This document shows, piece after piece, positions 1 to 10,989 of a stretch of DNA of 64,000 bases. Under the pieces are notes generated by a model, which worked only from the letters and a program-made list of their open reading frames with translations, ran no database searches and had not been told where the DNA came from. The stretch's first letter is position 1. Each line of letters starts with the position of its first letter. The stretch is from positions 558,001 to 622,000 of the forward strand of contig JAYKXP010000008.1 of NCBI GenBank assembly GCA_037176845.1, read 5' to 3'. Source of the stretch: Paramarasmius palmivorus. Taxonomy: Eukaryota; Basidiomycota; Agaricomycetes; Agaricales; Marasmiaceae. The translations under genes and the position numbers were made by a program.

Positions 1-896
1 ATTGCGTCGTTATTTACAGGATAGTTGATCGAATGGGTCGACAACATGGTACTCGAGCTCGAGGGCGGCAAAGTCGTACCTGCACCAATGAGGCCATACT
101 GATATGGTTTGGGCCCCGACGGAAATTCAGAGCCTAGGGAAAATCTAGCTCTTGAATTTCCTGTATGGACACTAGAGTTGTACGCAAGGTTGGTGGTACC
201 GCCGCCTCCCACGAACGGATTACTGCTGAGGTCATTGCCGGAAACTTCGTACCAACGTCGTCGACGTTTATGAACGAACCAAATAGCGAGGATAATGGCT
301 ATAAGACCAAAAACGCCGCCCACGGCACCGCTGATAATTGCAGCGATGTTGAAAGAATTGGGTGGGGCTCCTGGGTAGTCGACATATATTGTGGTCGGTG
401 GGACGTAAGAGGTAAAGGTGCGAGTCAAGACGGAAACGGCGCCATTGGCAAGAGTGGTGGACGATTGAGTGGTAATGACTGTCGGGGGTGGGGTTGTCAC
501 AGTGGCAATTTTAGTATTGCGCGGACACCATGTTGTGTAGAAAACGGATGTCACTGTTGTCTGGAAGGAAGCAGTCGTCGCGACTGGAAATGAAGTCGTA
601 AAGACTCTGCCTGGAAGAGAAAATGGAAAGAAAATCATAAGTACGCAGCAGTCAAGTCGAGTTCGCACGGAGGACGCACTGGGCAACGTCGTAAACTGTG
701 TAGTGAGAGCACTTGATGTGCAGGTAATATCACCGTTCCCCAAAGCAGAAAAACCCAGACAGACCGTCTGCACCGCGACGGGGGATATCGTCGGTTGTCT
801 GGTTATTACAGACTCGATATATCTGGTGTACACGCTTTGGGTAGTCCGCAGATATGACTGTGTGAGTGTCGGGGACCTGGTACACGTAGTGGCCAT
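1..896 (-). CDS. Mucin-like single-pass membrane protein, C-terminus beyond the left edge
   Basis: Minus-strand reading gives a Thr/Ser-rich, probably extracellular region (for example TTQFTTLPS, SFPVATTASFQTTVTS), then one membrane segment (FNIAAIISGAVGGVFGLIAI) and a basic stop-transfer HKRRRR near 270-350. A Gly/Ser-rich cytoplasmic tail follows and is still open at base 1. Two exons join through an intron at about 611-679 (donor GTGCGT, acceptor TTCCAG). This layout resembles fungal wall-stress sensor or mucin-like proteins, but no family domain is visible, so the role is inferred. The start is uncertain: I use the ATG at 896, yet no signal peptide follows it, so a further 5' exon (perhaps from the ATG at 1002, spliced near 930) is likely. 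Confidence 0.55.
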   Translation of the reverse strand, partial: MATTCTRSPTLTQSYLRTTQSVYTRYIESVITRQPTISPVAVQTVCLGFSALGNGDITCTSSALTTQFTTLPSASSVRTRLDCCVLMIFFPFSLPGRVFTTSFPVATTASFQTTVTSVFYTTWCPRNTKIATVTTPPPTVITTQSSTTLANGAVSVLTRTFTSYVPPTTIYVDYPGAPPNSFNIAAIISGAVGGVFGLIAIILAIWFVHKRRRRWYEVSGNDLSSNPFVGGGGTTNLAYNSSVHTGNSRARFSLGSEFPSGPKPYQYGLIGAGTTLPPSSSSTMLSTHSINYPVNNDA

Positions 897-1803
897 TGCT
901 GCCACGGTGAAGGGATGAACACGGAGGCCTGAAAAAGAAAGAGATGTAGAAGAAAGAACGAACGGAAAATTGCAGATGATGATCGCCAGCGATCAAGTTC
1001 AACCTTGAGAACTTCAGGTTGCCATATGCTCAGATGAAAAAATCGGTATCAAACCTAATTGAAAGTCGCAAAAAGGCGTTCGTTGACCGTCGGCAATTTA
1101 AGAGCGGCACAGCCTTAACAGCTTTTTGCATGTCCGAGCTCGAGTGGAGTTCGTGTGGAGTCCAAAATCCGATTTACCGAAAGACTCAGAGTGCGCTCTT
1201 CTTCTCTGCAAAAAGTCGATATTGTTAATCGAAAAGAGCTGTAAAGGCTGGATGAGAAGACTTGATGAGTGGTACATGTCCTCTTTTCCTACAGTTCCGT
1301 GTCCAGACGGTTTGAAGGAAAACTGGTTCCCTATATTCCAAGTGTGTAATGGTTCCGAGTCCGAAGTATTTGAAATCAGAGATCGTGAATCAAGATCTTC
1401 CCTGATTCGTGTAATACTAATAGTGTGTACTATCTTCTGGTTCTGAAGGCTTCTGAAGGTCGGGGAAGGTCAAGGATCACATCAGTAAGTAATGCGATAC
1501 ATTGAACATTGAACAGCAACATACAAGGATAGGCCTGCCGCTTCTTGAATCAAATGCCATAAGACGGGAGGACGATATTGCGCGTGTGTATTTAGTTCAA
1601 GTCCTTTACAGTCAAACAGCGATCAACCGAAACAAATGTGCACTCATTGTCTCAAGGCGAGAATGACAGAATGAGATGACATGGGAGTAGAGAACAAGAT
1701 ACATCCACAAGCGCTGAAAAGGGGATCCATATGGATTCACAAGTCCAAACATCAGCACACAATGCACTCACTGCCAAGTTGAGCGCGCAGACCGCGGCCT
1801 CTC
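897..1803. other. Intergenic, no supported gene
   Basis: About 900 bases between the minus-strand membrane protein and the permease. Short open frames exist on both strands but none has recognisable domains or joins to a neighbour. The 5' end of the membrane-protein gene and the permease promoter and 5' UTR should lie here. I see no tRNA or clear repeat. Confidence 0.5.
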
Positions 1804-4325
1804 ATGCCATCCTCATATGTTTCCCTCAGATCACCGCTGAACGAAGACTATCCTTCACTATCACCTCGAAATTCAAGAGATTCCGAAGATTCACTCCGAG
1901 CTTTAGAGGTCTCTGAAGGCATACCTCTAGCTGAACCGTCACGTCACAGTCGGCAAGTCTCAATCTTCGCTGGAAAATCGTATTATTATTGATATTCACT
2001 GCAGGAATCGTTCTTATTCTGTGTCAGGATTCGACTTTCAACATGATTTGCTACCACTCAGTAGTAGTTTGGCCGATCCGGATATTGTGTTGCAGGCGGA
2101 GTCTGGAGAAAAGAGTATTGGGCTTATGAATGGTATCGCGTCGTTACCTCTCGGCACAAGACCATAGAGCTAACCATTTTGAAGGCATTGCATTAATTAT
2201 TGGACTTCAAGTGCGTTGTATTGTTCATTTATTCGCCCCAAATTCTAACGATAGTTTTACAGATTGGTTCGGGAATATTGTACGTCTCCGGCTTGGCTGT
2301 CGCTTAAAACTCCCCTTCCTTATAATATTCAGCTCCTCACCAGGTGTTGTCGTTTCGAATACCAAGAGCGTCGGTGCTAGTTTGACCGTGTGGCTGGTCT
2401 CCGGTCTGCTGGCTTGGACTGGAGCAAGTAGTTTCGCCGAACTAGGCTCCGCTATACCCCAAAATGGAGGAGCACAAGCATATCTATCATATGCATATGG
2501 TCCTTTAGTATCATACCTTTTTGCTTGGACTGCAATAATAGCACTCAAACCCGGTATGGAATCATGTCACCCCTGTCGAATTCAAGAACTGACAACTCGA
2601 TAGGCGGAAATGCCGTCATTAGTCTCATATTTGCGGAATACATGAATCGGATATTTTGGCATACGGGCCAAGTAGACGTTTCCCCAGACGATATACCTGA
2701 ATGGGCCATCAAGATAACAGCTATTGGAGCACTGTTTTGGCTGTAACGTTGTTGTGTGTATGGACGCGCAAGTTGGGTCCACGGGTTGCTGTTGTGTTCA
2801 CATCGGTGAAAGTAGCCGCATTGGTACGTTCCATAAGCTTTCGTACTATTATCTTCTCTGAAACTTTGTTAACAGCTTGCAATTACTATCCTGGGAATCA
2901 TCCAGGTGAGTTTTGAGCTTCTTTTCAGTCCTGAGCAGAACTGATAAGCGTTAAAAATGTATTCATAGCTAGCGCGTGGAAAGGCATCGGACTCATTTCG
3001 TCAACCTTGGTTTGATGGTTCCAGTACCAGTCCGTCAGCATATTCCCTAGCACTATATTCTGGTCTGTGGGCCCTTGATGGGTGGGACCAGGCGAACTAT
3101 GTCGGCGGAGAGATGAAGAATGCTGAAAAGAATATACCTCGAGCAATACATTCAAGCATGGCAGTAGTAACAGTAAGTGCTATCTGCTATCTTGAAGCTA
3201 TAGTGGTTCTAATACTTCATGATAGTTCCTGTTCTTCCTCGCAAATATTTCCTATTTCGTGGTATTAGACAAGGTAACTGCACATCCATAGCGCACACCT
3301 ATACATTGTGTTGAACCATTTTCATCAGGCGGTGGTTGGCCTGAGTAACACAGTTGCAATGGATTTCGGACGGGCTCTTTTTGGTTCTATTGGAGGGAAT
3401 GTGTTCGCGTTCATGGTCGCCTTCTCATGTTTTGGTGCTCTAAACGGTATGTGATTCTCCGAATTACGAGAATTTCCAAAGTTTATCTAGCACCTTAGGG
3501 TCGTTCTTTACGAGTTCACGCCTAGTATACGCGGCCGGACGCGAACATTACCTCCCCGCCCTATTCGGCCGTCTCCATAAAACTCGGAAAACCCCGCTAA
3601 ACGCTACGTTGTTACAAACCGGGATAACTTGCATGTTCATCTTGATCGGCGGTGGTTTTCGTTCACTCATCAATTTCTCCGTGGTCGCATCATGGGCCTT
3701 CTATTTTCTTACGGTGAGGCAAAGCTTCTCCCGATTTGCTCATCGTGACTGACGATTGTGAGTAGGTCTTGGGATTGGTGATTCTCCGTGTAAAGGAGCC
3801 GCTTCTGGAACGGTGAGTATTCAAGGAAACGCTATTCGGTTAATGGCTTATACCATGAAAGGCCGTACAAGACGTGGATCATCACACCATTAACATTCTG
3901 CGCGGTGAGTACATGAATGTATTTTCCGATAACAGGAGCTTAGCTGGGAATTCCGGTTCATAGGTTGCACTATTTCTACTCGTTATGCCTATAATTGCAG
4001 CGCCTCTACCCGCCATTGCCGTGCTAGGTACGATCAAGTTATGACCTGTGTCCCTTTACAAGGTTTACTGACTGATAGAAACCGACAGGATTTGTGTTGG
4101 CCGGTGTACCGGTGTATTATATTACACGTCGAAATGACCAAGAAGAGCCACGTATAATCTGTGAGTTTATTCATCCCGCAGTCAAGGCAGCGAAAAGATT
4201 TCTCATGTCACTATAGCTGGTTCACGGCCTGGATCTCAAAGTTGCGAGGACGACCATCATCTAGTGAGGGTTGGGAGGCTGTGGCAACGGAAGGAGATGA
4301 TATGGAAATGACACAGCATAGGTGA
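1804..4325 (+). CDS. LAT-family amino-acid permease (MUP1/methionine-permease type), with frame breaks
   Basis: At least ten exons join into a 12-TM transporter of the APC superfamily, L-type/MUP1 group, expected at the plasma membrane for neutral or sulphur amino acids. Visible family motifs include IGSGIFSSPGVV in TM1, GASSFAELGSAIPQNGG, SAYSLALYSGLWALDGWDQA, and KNAEKNIPRAIHSS. The N-terminus is hydrophilic and Ser-rich, and the first exon joins (1950-2030) are uncertain. Near 2743 the frame runs into TAA while the conserved sequence continues one base off (TLLCVWTRKLGPR), which fits one missing base. The C-terminal exon after 4215 gives a sensible acidic tail ending at 4325 (EGDDMEMTQHR) only with another one-base shift. 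The directly spliced frame instead stops at 4311. These breaks could be assembly errors or real inactivation. Confidence 0.8.
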
Positions 4326-4800
4326 TGTTTCCTATGCATGATACCTTCAGTAGACGGGACGAACTTGATGATATTGGTAGTGATAGAATTGTAAACTTGG
4401 TGTACACCGAGAAAGCGAAGTGGAGGAATAATGCACGACAATACCCAGAGATATTTCCCATCCCGACATTTAACCTTTTGAATACTCGGGCTGTAAATGG
4501 CTCAGAAGATACTTACCAGGGGACGAATTGTCAGTTTCCTGAAGAGGCCCTAAAGGGGACTTTATTATGCAGATGACGCGATCGATTTGGCTGATAAAGC
4601 AGATATGATTACAGTACTTAAGGGGTGTCGGAAACGATTGTAGTCTGCAACCTCCACGTCGACTTTGGATATCTCAACGTTCTGCTTTTCTTTTCTCTTC
4701 TACTTTTACCTTTATCTATATCACATATCGTGAGTACTGTCCCGCTCTTATCATACGTAGGCTCGGGAACTTACGCAGCAGCAATCTAGACTCTTCAACG
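4326..4800. other. Permease 3' region and ATX1 promoter
   Basis: No gene seen. Pyrimidine-rich tracts at about 4683-4715 lie 85-120 bases upstream of the ATX1 start and look like a fungal transcription-start region. Confidence 0.4.
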
Positions 4801-5291
4801 ATGGTGAGCCAGGAAGTTGGCCAGAATGCAATGAATTGTTTATCCTGAACCTGGGCCTTTCCTGCAGGCCGACCACACTTACAAGTTTGATGTGAAGGTA
4901 TGAGAGGTGTCAACAAACGGACGAACGTATGGTCTTACGCAAGGTTATGCTGGCGGAATAGATGACTTGCTCTGGCTGCTCTGGAGCCGTCACGCGAGTC
5001 CTGGAACGAGCAAAGGCTGATGGTGCGTACCCGAACTGTCTCAGAAGTTAACCATTGTAACTCATCTCGGTTCGCCGTTTCGCCACCTAGGTGTTTCTGA
5101 ATACACTGTGAACCTTGAATCGCAAGAAGTTATTGTCAAGGGTACCATCCCTTACGACGATGTCCTAGAGAAGATCAAGAAGACTGGCAAGGAGGTATGT
5201 ATTCGCCTGTTGAGGAACGGGTTACCCGCGTAGCAATGATTGACGCGTATCTTTCACCTGCCAGGTCAGAAGCGGACAGGTTCTTGTCTGA
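4801..5291 (+). CDS. ATX1: Copper metallochaperone ATX1
   Basis: Five exons join into a protein of about 73 residues beginning MADHTYKFDVK and carrying the copper-binding motif MTCSGC at residues 12-17. GTIPYDDVLEKIKKTGKEV near the C-terminus holds the conserved Lys patch. Length and motif match the ATX1/ATOX1 family, which carries Cu(I) through the cytosol to the secretory-pathway copper ATPase (CCC2 type). The ATG is alone in exon 1; introns lie at 4804-4867, about 4899-4958, about 5021-5091 and about 5195-5264. The frame is intact. It sits about 340 bases upstream of, and in the same direction as, a metalloreductase, which suggests shared metal homeostasis. Confidence 0.93.
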
Positions 5292-5632
5292 GCATGACAT
5301 TGGAATTTTGGGCAACAACTAAACGGACATTTGGTGTACAGTAGATACTTGTGACCTGTATACTATCTGCCTACATTTTTCTGTGATTTTATTGGATTTT
5401 ATGGGAATTTCTTGCGAGCGACGATCGCGGCGACCGAAGGAGTTCAGTTGCCGTTTTGTGCCTAACTTGGCGATGCTTACCAGCCGGATAATCGTGTGAA
5501 GCGAGCGTGTCGGTCATTTTTCCAGATTTGCCATGCCCAAGGGATTATCTTATTCCTTTCCCATCACTCTTTTCATGTGGACTTGCATCTCCCAATAATC
5601 TCTCTCTTTTCACCCCCTCTCATTTCCCTGAA
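5292..5632. other. ATX1-reductase intergenic
   Basis: 341 bases without a gene. Pyrimidine-rich stretches at about 5540-5630 probably form the reductase 5' leader. An upstream open frame that starts at a GTG at 5507 runs in frame into the reductase ATG at 5633, but nothing shows that it is used. Confidence 0.35.
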
Positions 5633-8600
5633 ATGTCGACAAACCTAACCAACCTAACCGCTAATCCGACCGTACCAGAATATTCCGATGATTTGGAGTG
5701 GGTTACTGCGTACTTGGTCGCCCATATGATGAGCGAACCTTCCCGGCGCTACGTCTGGATTCTCTGGTTATGCATTGGTTCAGTCTTTCTCTTTTACACA
5801 TTCCTTAACTTGACCGGAAAGAGACTCGGGGGACACTATACTGCTCTCTGGCGGAGATGGGCTATACAGCGGAGAACATGGAGAGGCCTTATACGGAGGT
5901 CTGGCAAGAAAAAGCCTCCAGCTTTGCTGCCTTCAAACGGCCAGCTGATAACTCTCATTGTACTTCCTATCGTCACGCTCCTGCTCGCCTTTGGTGGGCC
6001 AGATTACATCGCGCCAGACACCTTCATTTTCAACCTCAAACCACCGAAGATCCACGCCCGAGGCTATGACACTTCCTCATACACCCAGTTTCAGCCCCAG
6101 TATCAGATCAACAAGGCTTGGTGGACCGCCGGTGGAAGGACCGGATTAATAGCGTTCGGTCTCTTCCCTCTCGTCGTGCTGTTTGCTCTCAAGGCGCCAC
6201 CTTTTGCCTTCTTCGCGCTCCCCTTTACTACCCAACTCCATTTCGACAAGCTATCAGTGGCTTCACAAATGGTCCGCCCGACTTCTATACCTCATGTCGC
6301 TCTTACACGTCGTTCTGTGGAGCGTCCAACTGGCTAAGGACCATCGGCCGAGCACCGGCGAGCCAGGTTATACGTACGCTTGGAAGTATGAGAAATTCTT
6401 CTTCGGCTGGATTGTGAGTTTGTTTCTATCAATGATTTACTCCAAACTGACAAGCACGTCCAGGCATTTGGCGCAATGACTATACTCGTTTTCTCCTCCT
6501 CTCGGCCGATACGGCGGAGTCATTATGAAACATTCTACGGACTACATATCCTTCTAGTCCCAATAACGATCGTTTTTTCGGCACTCCATCATCCTCGAGT
6601 ATGGGAATGGTGTTGGGTTGCCATGCTCATCTGGGTTTCAGAGAGATGCTGGAGAGGTATGTGGTGGTTACAGATGAACGGTTTCTTCGGGAAAGAAAAG
6701 TCGGCCCCAGTGGTCTCTTACCGTCATCAATCACCCAACTCACCGATCACTCCATCGACTGCAGGCAGTTATCCGCCTCTCTCCCCCTACGTTGACCCCC
6801 GATTCATGAACATGTCGGATGGAAACCTCTTAGCACCGGCAACAGCGCTCGAGTACACACCGCCTCCAGGATTCGTTCATGCCGAGCTACTCTCCGGTGC
6901 AACCGTCCGATTGACATACATTACCCCCGGGTTCTTATCATGGGCTCCCGGCCAACATTTTCTGATAAACATTCCGTCGGTGTCAAGATTCCTGACACAT
7001 CCATTCACCACCGGTATGAATGAAGCATTGTCATCTTGTCTATGTTTGGTCTAACGATGCTATTGCAGCTTCCATTTGCGATGAACAGGCGGCTCCATCA
7101 GGCCGTGCAATTGTCTTCCTTGTTCGTTGCAAGAACGGTTGGACCCGAGATCTCTGGGATCATGTCGTTCAGCTGCAGAAAACTGGGCATCACGATCCCA
7201 GAGAGAGACTGCCGAACGGCACCGTTATGCCTCAGCGCGGAGTTTTACTCAAGATGTTTGTTGACGGACCGTTTGGAAGCTCGGTCAAGGCCAAGTGGGG
7301 AGATTACTCGACCGTAGTGATCTTTGCGGCTGGTTCGGGGATTAGTTTTGCGTTATCGATTCTGGAGTTTGTGTGCCTCTGTATGGCAGGACGTGATGGC
7401 AAACATCTTAGGTGGTCATCCTGGTAGTATGGGTTCGAAGGGATACAAGACACGGCGTGTTCGGTTTGTATGGCTAATTCGCGAATATGGTATGTGATTT
7501 TGCCTTTTCTAAGTATGCCGCTGGCTAATCGTTTACCCAGCACATATACCAATGGTGTGCAGGAATCCTCCGTAGATGCTTGTCTATGATTCCAGAGCAT
7601 GCTCTCGAGGTCGAGATATTCGTGACAACAGCGAGACCGCCATCAAGACGTACTATGGCGGCACCCTCCACGAGAGGCTAGCGGTACACATCTTGCACCG
7701 CCGAACCGATGGTCGACACATAGTGCCGAATCCGAGGACTCGGTGTATTCCGACGAGGAAGAAGCTGATGAGACACCAGGCAGGCACGATGTGAGCAGTT
7801 ACTACGGCGGGCGGTTCAGCAAATCGGGAGGGAACGATCCAGAAGCAGACTTTGATAATTGGGCTCTGGACCTTACCAACTGGGCTGATGAGCGGGATGA
7901 CATTCTTGCCGGAGAGGCACGTTTCAGTATGCTCGTCCGGAAGGAAGGAAATTATCTCCGCAGGATGTCAAGAATGACCGGGTTCACGAACAGGATGTCC
8001 TATGGCAGTCCCCAACAGAATGTCCATGGCTAACGGCAGGATGTCAATGGCTAATGGCCGAATGTCTATGGCTAATGGTCGGATGTCCATAGGCTAACGG
8101 TAAAATGTCAATGGCCAATGATAGAATGTCCAAGGGATCTATCGCTACTCCCTTCCAGTCTGGAGGTTCTACAGCTTCCATCTACCTACACATCATCGAC
8201 CGTCTCCCCTCAATCCGACCACCCACAAATCTTCTCCCCTCAAACAATCCGCCGAATTACCTTCAGAAGATCCGCCATACAGCGCTGATCATGCCCGTGC
8301 GCAATCTAATGACGCGCTGTTGTACCTCGGTGATTCACCACGACCGAGAGACGAATCAGCAATGCCTGGAGCTGAAAGCGACCTGGGGAGCAGACCCGAT
8401 TCATTCTATGATGTATCCAGTCCTGTACCCCGACCGATAGACTCTAAATCACCGCCAACCTCACCAATGGGTCAGTCATTCATAATACGACCTGTTTCGA
8501 CTACATCTTCCTGGTGCCCACTTCTCCTTTACAACCTCATACACCAACACAACCCTCATCCCTACAAATTGTGACTAGCCCCGAAGATTGGCCTCAACAA

Positions 8601-9033
8601 CCTAATGACGAATACGACTCTGAGAAACAACTCGAAACCGCTGTATCTATCCACCATGAAGATTTCCCAACAGAGGGCTACACGGCGCCTGTTGATTCAT
8701 CCACACTACCCAAACTACATATAGACAGTCAGGAGATGCGGGACGTCTCTTTTGTGTCGATGAATGCCCGTCCCGGACGACCCTCATTGGAGCAAATCCT
8801 GCGTGACGAAGTCGAACATGCCCAGGGATCGTTGATCGTTGCTTGTGTGAGTTTTTTTCTTCCGTTCGATCTTAAACTCCGAATACCGATTCCTTTTTTT
8901 ACCAGGCTGTGGACCTGCATCGTTCAATGCAATAGTCCGCAAAGCAGTGGCCAACGAGATAGACCCCGAGAAGGTACGACGAGGTGACGCTCGAGGGTAT
9001 ATCGACCTTGTTTCGGAGGAGTTCGAATTTTGA
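5633..9033 (+). CDS. Ferric/cupric reductase transmembrane protein (FRE family), frame-broken
   Basis: A plasma-membrane metalloreductase using heme, FAD and NADPH to reduce Fe(III)/Cu(II) outside the cell. The N-terminal ectodomain carries NLT N-glycosylation sites and TM segments follow. Two heme-ligand His pairs, each 13 residues apart, are visible: LHKWSARLLYLMSLLHVVLW and YETFYGLHILLVPITIVFSALHH. Next come the FAD-type HPFTTG (about 7000), the NADPH-type GPFG (about 7270) with AAGSGISF, and the terminal CGPASFNAIVRKAV segment ending at 9033. A long low-complexity insert (about 7690-8640) splits the NADPH-binding part and holds the RMSMANG repeat. The reading frame slips near 6257, 7406, 7676, 8010 and 8091, each fitting one extra base, with more in 8140-8480. 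The family call is secure; an exact protein cannot be read from this sequence. Confidence 0.85.
8017..8135 (+). repeat. 21-bp tandem repeat coding RMSMANG heptads in the reductase
   Basis: About five to six 21-bp units, each reading as Arg/Lys-Met-Ser-Met-Ala-Asn-Gly, follow more degenerate RMSRMTG and RMSYGSP units from about 7963. The fourth unit carries an extra A at 8091 (CCATAGGCT against CCATGGCT in its neighbours), so the repeat itself shows where one base was inserted. Confidence 0.85.
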
Positions 9034-9458
9034 AGCCAGGATGCATTTCTGGACGGAGTGATTTTTGGGTGCTTTGTTTATGCTTTCATACGTATCAGTT
9101 TATAGTCCATAGACTAGAAATGAGAATCTAATTGTATCACTGTGTGAACTGTAACTGGGGATATGTACATATAATACAGTACGCTGATAATGGTGAGGAA
9201 AGGTAAGTAATGGTCCTTGATGTTGGTAGCACCTGTCTTCGTGGTGCTTGAGCCAACAGATGCATGGATTTAACGGAAATCTCCGTTCAAAATGTCGAGG
9301 GCAAAAATACACACAAGAAATACAAGAGTGGTGGTGATTAGTGTCGCGTGCGCACGCGTTTTGCTTCAGAGGTCTAGGATGTCCCATCTAGTGCGCAATC
9401 TTTTAGGCCAATAAGTCGCATTTCGACTTTCTGAAAGCGCGTAGGAGACTCGCCTTTT
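9034..9458. other. Convergent 3' intergenic region
   Basis: The 3' ends of the reductase (+) and the small membrane protein (-) face each other here. No gene or repeat seen. Confidence 0.4.
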
Positions 9459-9956
9459 TCATTTTTTCCTCTTCGACTTCTTGGACTGCTTTTTCGGGGA
9501 CTCCTCAGTATCCCCTCCATTGGGATCTGGAGGCGGATTGGCAGCCTGCGCCCTCGCTTCTCTTCTCTCAGCTTCTTCCTTCAGGCGTTCCTCTTCTTTG
9601 TGCTCCTCCGACGCCTTTACTAGCGCTTCTAGAAACTCAACGATACCCCAGAATCCCTTCATGACAAATTGCATCCCCGACATGAAGAATGTCAAATAGA
9701 ACCCAAACCAGGCCAATGCCTTGCATCCACGTAGAATCTGGATGACAATCCATCGCAAGACGTAAAAGACGAATATGGGTATTGTGAACCAGGCGGAGCA
9801 CACAAAGGGTGTATGCTACGGATACATAGATTTTGTGTCGTCCGCGAGAATGACCGGATAGGATAGGAGAGTAAGAATGCTGGTATCGCGAGATAGAAGA
9901 CTAGAGCGTAGGCAGCATTGGCCGTCGACGACGAGACGGAAAACATAAGAGAAAAG
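9459..9956 (-). CDS. Small membrane protein with Lys-rich tail, unknown function
   Basis: The minus strand from the ATG at 9956 reads MFSVSSSTANAAYALVFYLAI and a hydrophobic stretch. A second, clearly coding segment begins near 9800 (FTIPIFVFYVLRWIVIQILR, then WFGFYLTFFMSGMQF), followed by a charged coiled-coil-like helix (EEHKEEERLKEEAERREARAQ) and a terminal KKQSKKSKRKK. The two segments lie in different frames, with the switch between 9800 and 9870. I cannot tell whether that is a small intron or a one-base error. Two or three TM segments with a cytosolic basic tail would fit an ER or inner-nuclear-membrane protein, but that is inference. A transposon lies 78 bases upstream of the start. 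Confidence 0.55.
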
Positions 9957-10024
9957 GAAATTGGAATTTCTCGTGGTAATTTTACGCGTGCGTCCAATGG
10001 TGACGTGCCGAATTTCCCGGCGTT

Positions 10025-10033
10025 GTATTGAAT
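10025..10033. repeat. Left 9-bp target-site duplication (GTATTGAAT)
   Basis: Identical to 10981-10989 and directly abutting the inverted repeats of the element between them. Confidence 0.85.
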
Positions 10034-10166
10034 TAGGCCTGTAACCGACCTGTCTGTGACGATGGCAAGCATGTACAGACAGGCCTGTAAAACGGAGTTT
10101 TCCGGTCGCGCTAACATCTTATGATCGAGAATGCTGTGTTTTACGGAGGTCCTTTCCCTTTTATGG
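10034..10166 (+). repeat. Left terminal inverted repeat
   Basis: Pairs with 10849-10980 in reverse orientation. The core from about 10054 to 10155 is nearly identical, and most differences fall in the outer 25 bases and around 10080-10085. Confidence 0.88.
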
Positions 10167-10848
10167 CTAACCACCTAATTGGGACATCTTCACTTTTTCG
10201 TCGTTTCTTGTCTCTACAGGCTCGTATATCGACCATTTTGCAGTAAAATGGCAGCTAATGTTCATCGAAGGGAACCTCAAACCTATCCCGGAGCTTTCCC
10301 CCCTAAATTTCTCCTTCGATCACGCTTAAAGAGGGGATTTATCTGCAAACTGGGATGCGCACCGTAAAATGAGGAATATAGCACGTTAGTTGCGCAAAGG
10401 AGTGTACAAAAGGGCCCATATTGCATTTAATGTCTTCAGAAGTGCCTCAGGAACATGTATATGAATCAGGACGCCCGTCGAAAGCAGGAAAATGGCTGGA
10501 TAATTGCACGTCCTCGATGGACTCGTTCGAGAGTCAGATATACCTATATGAGCCAAAATTGGTCTCACAGACGAGGAATGTTGATATGATCCTATTCCAT
10601 ACGCTCAGAATGGATCATGGCCCGAAAGGATGAGATAAAATCGTCGTAGAATCTTTTCAACACACATCTTGATGTCTAGCACGAATTGCTGCCTGGATAT
10701 CGTTTTGAGTCTCCTATAGTTGGGTGTGATGTATTATATGACATCCATACATGATAATGTATCAGTTTTAAGGCAGGAAAAGGAGTAGTAGGTGCAGAAA
10801 TGAAGGTGCAGACAGAGAAAGCCAGCTGTGACGAATAAGGAAGTTGAC

Positions 10849-10980
10849 CAAAAAGGGCAAAGGACCTCCGTAAAACACAGCATTCTCGATCATAAGATGT
10901 TAGCGCGACCGGAAAACTCCGTTTTACAGGTCCCTCTGTACATGCTTGCCATCGTCACAGAGGGAGCAGTTACAGGTCTA
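10849..10980 (-). repeat. Right terminal inverted repeat
   Basis: Reverse complement of the left arm. Because both arms translate to similar peptides they produce spurious paired open frames, which should not be annotated as genes. Confidence 0.88.
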
Positions 10981-10989
10981 GTATTGAAT
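10981..10989. repeat. Right 9-bp target-site duplication (GTATTGAAT)
   Basis: Second copy of the duplicated target; see 10025-10033. Confidence 0.85.

Larger units (their letters stand above)
10034..10980. mobile_element. Non-autonomous Mutator-like (MULE) DNA transposon, 947 bp
   Basis: The element is bounded by long terminal inverted repeats of about 130 bp (10034-10166 and 10849-10980). The outer ends are TAGGCCTGTAAC and, reversed, TAGACCTGTAAC. A perfect 9-bp direct duplication, GTATTGAAT, flanks it. Long inverted repeats with a 9-bp duplication are typical of Mutator/MULE elements (hAT elements make 8 bp). The roughly 680-bp interior has no transposase-like open frame, so it would need a transposase from elsewhere. 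The intact duplication and about 90% matching arms suggest a fairly recent insertion. It lies 78 bases upstream of the small membrane-protein start and may affect its promoter. Confidence 0.85.

Noticed and set aside
1980..2004. A 25-bp intron in the permease N-terminus
   Set aside because: It would keep the frame but is shorter than credible fungal introns; a longer intron plus a one-base error is more likely.
2740..2790. Permease as a proven pseudogene
   Set aside because: The one-base break is like those in many broadly conserved genes of this window, so an assembly error is at least as likely.
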